Shown: in pieces, positions 1 to 8,143 of the stretch
Layout: every line of letters begins with the position of its first letter
How positions within the stretch are numbered: the first letter of the stretch is position 1
DNA from: an uncultured Rhodospirillales bacterium
GTDB lineage: Bacteria; Pseudomonadota; Alphaproteobacteria; CALMVH01
Reading direction: 5' to 3'
DNA length: 11,195 bases
NCBI GenBank assembly: GCA_937873165.1
Contig: CALMVH010000151.1
Coordinates: 1-11,195, forward strand
Notes under the pieces: generated by a model
What the model was told of the DNA's origin: nothing
What the model saw: the letters and a program-made list of their open reading frames with translations, nothing else
Database searches by the model: none
Made by a program: the position numbers and the translations under genes

Positions 1-52
1 CTTATGATCGGGCAACCGAACGCGGTGACCGACCTCAAGGCCAGACCATATT

Positions 53-568
53 ATGTCCAAAGACCTGATGCGCTACGATGTGATCGTGGAAGAGGCCCTG
101 CGCAGCGTCGTGCGCCGCGCGCTCGATACCGTGTCCGAGGATGGCCTGCCCGGCAATCACCATTTCTATATCACCTTTCGCACCGATTATCCCGGCGTCA
201 GCATTCCGGATTTCCTGAAGGAGCGCTATCCGGAGGAAATGACCATCGTGCTGCAGTTCCAGTTCTATGGGCTGGAAGTCGATAACCAGAAGTTCGGCGT
301 TACCCTGAAGTTCAACAATACGCCCGAGCGTTTGACCATTCCGCTGGATGCCGTCACCGTGTTCGCCGATCCGTCGGTCAACTTCGCTCTTCAATTCCAG
401 TTCGAGGAAGTGGATGAAGACGCCGACGAGGATGAAGGTATTGAAGCGGTTGCAACGGAGGCCGACATCCTGGAACACAAACCCGCCCCCCGCGACAAGA
501 CCGCCGAGAAAAAGCCGGATGAAAAAAGCGGCGAGGTTGTCTCGCTGGACCAGTTCCGCCGGAAATAG
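53..568 (+). CDS. sspB: SspB-family ClpXP adaptor protein (alpha type)
   Basis: This 171-residue cytoplasmic protein is an adaptor that tethers ssrA-tagged and some other substrates to the ClpXP protease. Three sequence features support the call. The N-terminal helix RYDVIVEEALRSVVRRAL (residues 7-24) is followed by the family signature GLPGNHHFYITFRTDYPGV (31-49) and by PEEMTIVLQFQF (60-71), which together form the substrate-binding core to about residue 118. An acidic, low-complexity linker follows (about 118-160). The last ten residues, VVSLDQFRRK, match the short ClpX-docking tail typical of alphaproteobacterial SspB. Length and layout are normal for the family. I chose ATG 53 because homologues begin a few residues before RYD; the next ATG, at 68, would leave almost nothing before RYD. 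The ribosome binding site is weak (AAGG at 37-40). It stands 152 bases from carB and is probably transcribed separately. Confidence 0.93.
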   Translation: MSKDLMRYDVIVEEALRSVVRRALDTVSEDGLPGNHHFYITFRTDYPGVSIPDFLKERYPEEMTIVLQFQFYGLEVDNQKFGVTLKFNNTPERLTIPLDAVTVFADPSVNFALQFQFEEVDEDADEDEGIEAVATEADILEHKPAPRDKTAEKKPDEKSGEVVSLDQFRRK

Positions 569-720
569 CCTTTCTCCCGAATGAAACATTGCGTGGGCAA
601 CGTTTCTCGATGCGCCTGACAAGCCGCTGATTTGGCATTCCCGCCCGCGCCCGAATGGGCTAGGTCATCTTCCTGCCTCGTCGGCCCCACTCCGGGGATG
701 ACATTCGAAGCAGGACCAGC

Positions 721-3936
<3,216 letters not shown>

Positions 3937-3948
3937 GTGTTTGGTATT

Positions 3949-3953
3949 AAGGA
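3949..3953 (+). promoter_or_regulatory. Ribosome binding site of greA, deciding between adjacent ATGs
   Basis: AAGGA lies just before two back-to-back ATG codons (3957 and 3960). Spacing is only 3 bases to the first ATG but 6 to the second, so the second is the better start. That choice also gives the family-like N-terminus MEKVPMT. The effect is a single extra Met. Confidence 0.6.
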
Positions 3954-3959
3954 TCGATG

Positions 3960-4433
3960 ATGGAAAAAGTGCCGATGACGGCCGGCGGGTTCGACAAGCT
4001 GCAGGAAGAATTGAAGCATCTGAAATCGGTCGAACGTCCCAACGTGATCCGCATGATCGCGGAAGCCCGCGACCATGGCGACCTTTCGGAGAACGCGGAA
4101 TATCACTCCGCCCGCGAAAAGCAGAGCTTTATCGAGGGCCGCGTCATGGAGATCGAGGACAAGATCAGCCGCGCGGAAGTGATCGACGTGTCGAAGCTGT
4201 CGGGCGACCTCGTGAAGTTCGGCGCATGGGTCACGCTGATCGACGAAGATACCGAGGAAGAGAACACCTACCAGATCGTGGGCCAGCACGAGGCCGATGT
4301 GAACCAGGGCTTTATCTCGATCACGGCCCCCCTGGCGCGGGCCTTGATCGGCAAGCGCAGCGGCGACTCTGTGGAGGTCACCACCCCCGGCGGCAGCAAG
4401 GCCTATGAGATCACCGGCGTCGCCTTCCGTTAA
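3960..4433 (+). CDS. greA: Transcription elongation factor GreA
   Basis: GreA enters the secondary channel of RNA polymerase and stimulates cleavage of the 3' end of RNA in backtracked complexes, so elongation can resume. The 157-residue length is standard. The N-terminal antiparallel coiled coil (about 1-75) carries the diagnostic tip GDLSENAEYHSAREKQ. Acidic residues D41 and E44, which position the catalytic metal, are both present. The C-terminal FKBP-like domain (about 80-157) includes YQIVGQHEADVNQGFIS, SPLA-like APLARALIGKRSGD and a closing ITGVAF. The start at 3960 is preferred over the in-frame ATG at 3957 on ribosome-binding-site spacing. The gene begins 23 bases after the carB stop with no terminator visible between them, so co-transcription with carB is likely, an arrangement common in alphaproteobacteria. 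Confidence 0.97.
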   Translation: MEKVPMTAGGFDKLQEELKHLKSVERPNVIRMIAEARDHGDLSENAEYHSAREKQSFIEGRVMEIEDKISRAEVIDVSKLSGDLVKFGAWVTLIDEDTEEENTYQIVGQHEADVNQGFISITAPLARALIGKRSGDSVEVTTPGGSKAYEITGVAFR

Positions 4434-4454
4434 GGCTGGCTGTGGCGCAATCAG

Positions 4455-4472
4455 CTATCCTGGTGTGGATAG
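4455..4472 (+). repeat. Short inverted repeat after greA
   Basis: CTATCC (4455-4460) and GGATAG (4467-4472) form a perfect 6-bp stem with a 6-base loop, 22 bases after the greA stop. No T run follows, so it is not a canonical intrinsic terminator. It may be a weak 3' end structure for the carB-greA message, or chance. Confidence 0.25.
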
Positions 4473-4494
4473 ATGGAGTTGGCGGATATCGATC

Positions 4495-4680
4495 ATGGTC
4501 AAACTTCCAAGTGAGCTGCTGCTTGAAATTTTCAAACAAATTCAACCGAGCCTTGCTCAAATGAAACTTATTCTGGACGACCATAGCCATCAACTGATCC
4601 GCCTGCGGGAGGACATTCACGGTTTGCGGGCGACGATTTCTGTCGCGAAACGTTTCAGGCTCAAACCGACATGCGCTTGA
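4495..4680 (+). CDS. Small putative coiled-coil protein, probably frameshifted
   Basis: This frame encodes 61 residues beginning MVKLPSELLLEIFKQIQPSL. No enzyme motif, signal peptide or membrane segment is visible. Spaced Leu/Ile with charged residues through about residue 45 suggest an amphipathic helix or coiled coil. The style resembles small uncharacterised alphaproteobacterial proteins that start with a LLLEILKxIQ-like helix; this is from memory and unsearched. A GGCGGA at 4481-4486 sits 8 bases before ATG 4495. Reading further upstream in the same frame reaches ATG 4405 inside greA, which gives a non-helical, Gly/Trp-rich extension and is less likely. By hand count GC is about 48%, well below the neighbours. 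After LREDIHGLR the frame gives ATISVAKRFRLKPTCA, which breaks the pattern, whereas the -1 frame continues it (see next feature). It could be an intact short gene, a pseudogene, or a full gene with a sequencing error. Confidence 0.5.
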   Translation: MVKLPSELLLEIFKQIQPSLAQMKLILDDHSHQLIRLREDIHGLRATISVAKRFRLKPTCA

Positions 4681-4718
4681 AACCTATCGAAAATCGCCTG
4701 GACCTTCGGAATGCCTGA
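4629..4718 (+). pseudogene. Out-of-frame C-terminal half of the small coiled-coil gene
   Basis: In the -1 frame relative to 4495, this stretch reads GDDFCRETFQAQTDMRLK followed by PIENRLDLRNA and a TGA at 4716-4718. It has heptad-like spacing and an IENRLDLRNA ending typical of small coiled-coil proteins, and no good start codon of its own near the beginning. Joining it after HGLR of the upstream frame needs one extra G in the GGG run at 4628-4630 and would give a 74-residue product spanning 4495-4718. I infer a one-base loss (or sequencing error). A programmed frameshift is less likely, since no recognisable slippery heptamer is present. Confidence 0.45.
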
Positions 4719-4747
4719 ACAGCACCCATATCGGCTGAACTTTCACG

Positions 4748-4776
4748 TTGACGCGCCGGCATGCCGCCTGTAGACA
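4748..4776 (+). promoter_or_regulatory. Candidate sigma70-type promoter of rpmJ
   Basis: TTGACG (4748-4753) is a good -35 element. At 17-base spacing lies TAGACA (4771-4776), a modest -10 match. Transcription would start about 20 bases before the rpmJ ATG at 4802, leaving room for the GGGA (4790-4793) ribosome binding site. The -35 is convincing and the -10 is not strong. An alternative -10, GACAAT, would be at 19-base spacing. Confidence 0.4.
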
Positions 4777-4801
4777 ATCCGCCTTTTCCGGGACGAATGA
4801 C

Positions 4802-4927
4802 ATGAAGATCAAGAACTCACTGAAAACCCTGAAGGCGCGCCACAAGGCCTGCCGTATCGTGAAGCGCAAGGGCCGCGTTTACGTGATCAACAAGGAAAAT
4901 CCGCGCTTCAAGGCTCGTCAGCGTTAA
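4802..4927 (+). CDS. rpmJ: 50S ribosomal protein L36 (zinc-free C-minus type)
   Basis: The 41-residue product starts MKIKNSLKTLKARHKACRIV and ends NPRFKARQR. It is the smallest protein of the large ribosomal subunit and binds 23S rRNA. The central IVKRKGRVYVIN block and the NPRFKARQ tail are diagnostic for L36. Zinc-binding L36 carries three Cys and one His. Here only C17 of the three aligned cysteines remains; the others read H14 and N30, and the terminal His position is F36. The protein is therefore of the C-minus (YkgO-like) class, which is the usual form in many alphaproteobacteria. The start ATG follows GGGACGA (4790-4796). The gene stands alone, away from the main ribosomal protein operons, and has its own candidate promoter at 4748-4776. 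The final residue is Arg where Gly is common. Confidence 0.95.
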   Translation: MKIKNSLKTLKARHKACRIVKRKGRVYVINKENPRFKARQR

Positions 4928-4976
4928 CAGCGCGGCCTGTTTCGTAAACCGCCCTTTAACCATTCCCGCACAATAC

Positions 4977-4996
4977 GATCATCCACACGGATGATC
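4977..4996 (+). repeat. Perfect hairpin upstream of the TPR gene
   Basis: The arms GATCATCC (4977-4984) and GGATGATC (4989-4996) are perfectly complementary around an ACAC loop. The hairpin lies 49 bases after the rpmJ stop and ends 4 bases before the AGGGG ribosome binding site (5001-5005) of the next gene. Only two T residues follow and the stem is half A/T, so it is a poor intrinsic terminator. It could be an operator for a dimeric regulator, a leader RNA structure affecting translation of the downstream gene, or a transcript-end stabiliser for rpmJ. Confidence 0.5.
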
Positions 4997-5010
4997 TTCA
5001 AGGGGCAGGA

Positions 5011-6738
5011 ATGAACGAGTATCTCGATCTGATCGCGGCGCAGGTTCCCCTGTTCGCCGCCGGTTTGCAAGCCCATCGCGAGGGCCGCCTGACACAGGCG
5101 CGTGCCGCTTATATTGAGTTGATGGACCGGCCGGATCTGGTACCGGTGTGTCTACACCAGCTGGGCGTCATCTCGGGCCAGCAAGGCGATCACGGCAAGG
5201 CGATCGAGTTCCTGCGGCGCGCCATCCGGCTGGACGACCAGCAGGCCCTGTTCCATCACAATCTTGCCTATGCCTATCGCCAGATCGGCCGGGTCAACGA
5301 AGCGCTCGACGTCCTGATCAACCTCGGCGTGCTGTTGCAGACGGCCGAGCGGCACCAGGAAGCCATCGTCGTTTACCGCCAGATCCTTGCCGAAGATCCC
5401 TGCCGGTACGCCGCCTATATCAACATCGGCACGGCGTTCGCGCTGTTGCGCGATCCGGTAAACGCCGTGGACGCGCTGGTGCGGGGCGTAGCCCTGCACG
5501 CGCTGGTGCTGATCGAAGCCCGCAGTTTCCTTGATGCCGTGATGCCGGACCTCCTGCAGGCGGGCACGGTCAAGGCCGACGCCGCCATGGCGCGCGGCAT
5601 GCCGACGGGCGCCGTGGAAAAGCTGGAGCATGCCCTGACCACCCTCGGCAAGACGCTGAGCGATCTTGACCAGCATCAGGCTGCGATCGCCAGCTATCGC
5701 ATGGCGTTGAAATTGTCGCCCGGGCTGGCGCTCGCCCACTGGAACCTGTCGCTGTCGCTGCTGTGCCAGGGCGACTACAAAAATGGTTGGGACGAGTACA
5801 TGTGGCGCTGGTTCTGGGACCGGTTTCCCGAGCCCTGGCGGCGGCTGCCCACCGCCTTCTGGCGCGGCGAGGACCTTGCGGGCAAGAAAATCGTGGTCTT
5901 CGGCGAACAGGGTTTCGGCGATATCATGCAATTCTCGCCCTTGCTGTTCAAGCTGCAGGAGAAAGCCGAAGAAGTCCTGTTCGAAGTGCCGACAGTCCTG
6001 CTGCGCCTCTTCAAGCAGAGCTACGAGCCGCGCGGAATCAAGGTCTTCGGCCGCACCGACAACCCTCATGTGATGGAAAGCCCGATACCCGTCGACTACG
6101 TCGTGCCGCTTATGAGCCTGCCGCACTACACCGAGTTGGCGGTGGACAAGCTGCCAATCGAAACGGAGTACCTCAAGCCCGATGCCGCCGACCAGACGAC
6201 ATGGCGCGAGCGCTTGTCGGAGCTGAAAGGCCGCAAGATCGGGATCGTATGGGCGGGACGTCCCGCCTACTCCGACGATGCCAAGCGGACAATATCGCTG
6301 GACCGGTTTGCCCCCTTGTTCGAGGTCCAGGGGATCTCGTGGGTATCGCTGCAGGTCGGCCCGCGCAGCGGCGATGCCGCCGAACGCGGGTATACCATGT
6401 ACGACGCCAGTTCGTTCATCGGCGACTTTGCCGATACGGCCGCCCTGATCTCCGAACTGGACCTGGTCATCGCCGTCGACACGGGCACCGCCCACCTGGC
6501 CTCGATCCTAGGCAAGCCGACCTGGATCCTGTTGCCGAAGGTGCCTGACTGGCGCTGGCTTCTGGACCGCGAGGATACGCCCTGGTACCCCCATACCCGC
6601 CTGTTCCGCCAGAGCGAGATCGGCAACTGGGAAAAGCCGCTTGCCGATCTGCGCGATGCGCTGGCCGCCGAGCTTGCCCCGCAAACACTCGGGGAAGCGA
6701 AGTCCTCCCGGAAGACAAAAGACGCCGTACCCGCATAA
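5011..6738 (+). CDS. TPR protein with glycosyltransferase-9-like C-terminal domain
   Basis: The protein has 575 residues and two parts. The N-terminal half holds tetratricopeptide repeats: conserved small residues at positions 52, 86, 106 and 140, and again at 213 and 247, mark the repeat register, which is consistent with a protein-binding scaffold. The C-terminal half (about 288-555) resembles the glycosyltransferase-B fold of family 9 as fused to TPRs in many proteobacteria: KKIVVFGEQGFGDIMQFSPLL (292-312), RKIGIVWAGRP (408-418) and the nucleotide-sugar region DLVIAVDTGTAHLASILGKP (484-503). It also has PDWRW (512-516) and WYPHTRLFRQ (525-534), typical of this subgroup. No signal peptide or membrane segment is seen. 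The substrate is unknown; no polysaccharide or LPS genes flank it, so catalysis is uncertain. The ATG at 5011 follows AGGGGC and AGGA. The repeat register is broken by 14 residues between 86 and 106. Confidence 0.85.
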   Translation: MNEYLDLIAAQVPLFAAGLQAHREGRLTQARAAYIELMDRPDLVPVCLHQLGVISGQQGDHGKAIEFLRRAIRLDDQQALFHHNLAYAYRQIGRVNEALDVLINLGVLLQTAERHQEAIVVYRQILAEDPCRYAAYINIGTAFALLRDPVNAVDALVRGVALHALVLIEARSFLDAVMPDLLQAGTVKADAAMARGMPTGAVEKLEHALTTLGKTLSDLDQHQAAIASYRMALKLSPGLALAHWNLSLSLLCQGDYKNGWDEYMWRWFWDRFPEPWRRLPTAFWRGEDLAGKKIVVFGEQGFGDIMQFSPLLFKLQEKAEEVLFEVPTVLLRLFKQSYEPRGIKVFGRTDNPHVMESPIPVDYVVPLMSLPHYTELAVDKLPIETEYLKPDAADQTTWRERLSELKGRKIGIVWAGRPAYSDDAKRTISLDRFAPLFEVQGISWVSLQVGPRSGDAAERGYTMYDASSFIGDFADTAALISELDLVIAVDTGTAHLASILGKPTWILLPKVPDWRWLLDREDTPWYPHTRLFRQSEIGNWEKPLADLRDALAAELAPQTLGEAKSSRKTKDAVPA

Positions 6739-6786
6739 TCCGCCGCCCTGATTTCGTAACAGCGCATGGGATCAAGAGGCAGCTTG

Positions 6787-6816
6787 CATTGCCTTGACGG
6801 GTCCAATGCCTTAACG
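6787..6816 (+). repeat. Imperfect 13-bp direct repeat upstream of mdtA
   Basis: CATTGCCTTGACG (6787-6799) and CAATGCCTTAACG (6804-6816) match at 11 of 13 positions with a 17-base period. The second copy ends 7 bases before the mdtA ATG and overlaps its ribosome-binding region. Placement suggests a possible regulator binding site, but no regulator is in the window and chance duplication cannot be excluded. TTGACG inside the first copy looks like a -35 element, yet no acceptable -10 lies at the right distance. Confidence 0.3.
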
Positions 6817-6823
6817 AGAGCTC

Positions 6824-8143
6824 ATGAGCGACAAAGACGGAACACTGATCGGCAGGGCCCCGGGCCGTGGGGAGCCGTCCCGCCCGCGCGGCAAATGGCG
6901 TGGTCGCTTGATCTGGCTGATCGTAATCGCCGCGCTTGCGGCCGGAGCCTACTTTGTCCTGCGCAAGCCTGCGGACAATGGCCAGAAAAACGGCCATCAT
7001 GGCGCGGGCGCAGCCCTGCCGGTCGGCGTCGCAACCGCGCGCAAGGGCGATCTTGACGTAACCCTGACTGCGCTGGGCACAGTGACCCCGCTTGCCACTG
7101 TCACGGTTCACACGCAAATCGCGGGACTGTTGCTGCAGCTCGGGTTTACCGAAGGCCAGATGGTCAAGGCCGGGGACTTCCTGGCCCAAATCGACCCTCG
7201 GCCCTACCAGGCGCAGCTGGAACAATACCAGGGTGCACTGGCACGCGACCAGGCCCTGCTGACCGACGCCCGGCTGGACCTGAAGCGCTATCAGACGCTT
7301 GTTGCCCAGGACTCGCTCGCACGGCAGACGCTCGATACCCAGGCGGCGACGGTCAAGCAGGACGAGGGCGTGGTCAAGACCGACGAGGCCCAGGTCAATA
7401 CAGCCCGGCTGAACCTGTTGTACTGCCACATCACCGCGCCCGTCACGGGGCGGGTCGGGCTGCGCCAGGTGGATCTCGGCAACTACGTCCAGACCAGCGA
7501 TGCCAACGGCCTTGTCGTCATCACGCAGCTTCAGCCGATGTCGGTCATTTTCGTCCTGCCGGAAGACAACATCACGCAAATCCTGAAACGGACCCATACC
7601 GGCGCGAAACTGCCGGTCACCATCTATGACCGCAGCCAGACCACCAAGCTTGCCACCGGGGTGCTGGATACGATCGATAACCAGATCGACACCACCACCG
7701 GCACGCTGAAGCTGCGTGCGCTGTTCGACAACAAGGATTTGATGCTGTTTCCGAACCAGTTCGTGAACGCGGTGCTGCTGGTCGATACCATGCATGACGC
7801 CACCATCGTTCCCAGCGCGGGCGTGCAGCACGGCGCACCCGGAAACTTCGTGTACCTAGTCAAGCCGGACAACGCCACGGTAACGGTGCGCGTCGTGAAG
7901 ACCGGCCCGACGCAGGGGCAGGATATCGCGATCCTGGACGGGCTGGCCCCCGGCGATAAAATCGTGACGGACGGCACCGACAAGCTGAAGGAAGGCGCCA
8001 AGATCACGATCCCCGCCGAACAGCCGAAGGACGGCGCGCCTGCGGACGCGAAGAACACGAAGGCGGATGCGCCAGCGGCTGACAATGCCACCGGATCGGA
8101 TGCCCCGCACCCCCATCATCACGGGAACAAGACGCAGCAATGA
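6824..8143 (+). CDS. mdtA: RND efflux periplasmic adaptor subunit (MdtA type)
   Basis: This 439-residue membrane fusion protein bridges an inner-membrane RND pump and an outer-membrane channel to form a tripartite drug exporter. A basic N-terminus (20-28) precedes a single hydrophobic anchor (about 29-46, LIWLIVIAALAAGAYFVL). There is no lipobox, so it is a membrane-anchored periplasmic protein rather than a lipoprotein. The hallmarks follow in order: ALGTVTPLATVTVHTQIAG (83-101), the lipoyl half-motif LGFTEGQMVKAGDFLAQIDP (106-125), an alpha-helical hairpin (about 126-198), the second lipoyl half ITAPVTGRVGLRQVDLGNYV (203-222) and a beta-barrel with LFPNQFVNAVLLV (308-320). The C-terminal 40 residues are a charged Ala/Lys/Asp tail ending in a His-rich patch (HPHHHG, 429-434), unlike the compact family core. 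The start at 6824 has only a weak GAGAG before it. The stop overlaps the next start (ATGA), indicating translational coupling with mdtB. Confidence 0.93.
   Translation: MSDKDGTLIGRAPGRGEPSRPRGKWRGRLIWLIVIAALAAGAYFVLRKPADNGQKNGHHGAGAALPVGVATARKGDLDVTLTALGTVTPLATVTVHTQIAGLLLQLGFTEGQMVKAGDFLAQIDPRPYQAQLEQYQGALARDQALLTDARLDLKRYQTLVAQDSLARQTLDTQAATVKQDEGVVKTDEAQVNTARLNLLYCHITAPVTGRVGLRQVDLGNYVQTSDANGLVVITQLQPMSVIFVLPEDNITQILKRTHTGAKLPVTIYDRSQTTKLATGVLDTIDNQIDTTTGTLKLRALFDNKDLMLFPNQFVNAVLLVDTMHDATIVPSAGVQHGAPGNFVYLVKPDNATVTVRVVKTGPTQGQDIAILDGLAPGDKIVTDGTDKLKEGAKITIPAEQPKDGAPADAKNTKADAPAADNATGSDAPHPHHHGNKTQQ

Noticed and set aside
1..52. Possible end of an upstream gene before sspB
   Set aside because: Too short to judge: the frame is open but has no recognisable protein or RNA signature.
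632..666. Possible carB promoter: TTGGCA near 632 with GCTAGGTC at 659-666
   Set aside because: The spacing (21 bases) fits neither the sigma70 nor the alphaproteobacterial consensus, and the -10 match is poor.
4405..4494. Upstream start for the small gene at 4495, using ATG 4405 inside greA
   Set aside because: The added residues are Gly, Trp and Pro rich, overlap greA and lack the helical pattern; the 4495 start has a better-spaced ribosome binding site.
5152..6495. Minus-strand open frame of 447 codons opposite the TPR gene
   Set aside because: It is antisense to a recognisable protein. The composition is typical of a shadow frame and there is no ribosome binding site or domain.
6777..6794. 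AGGCA and TGCCT pairing as a possible terminator of the TPR gene
   Set aside because: The stem is only 5 bp with an 8-base loop and no T run follows; it also overlaps the direct repeat.
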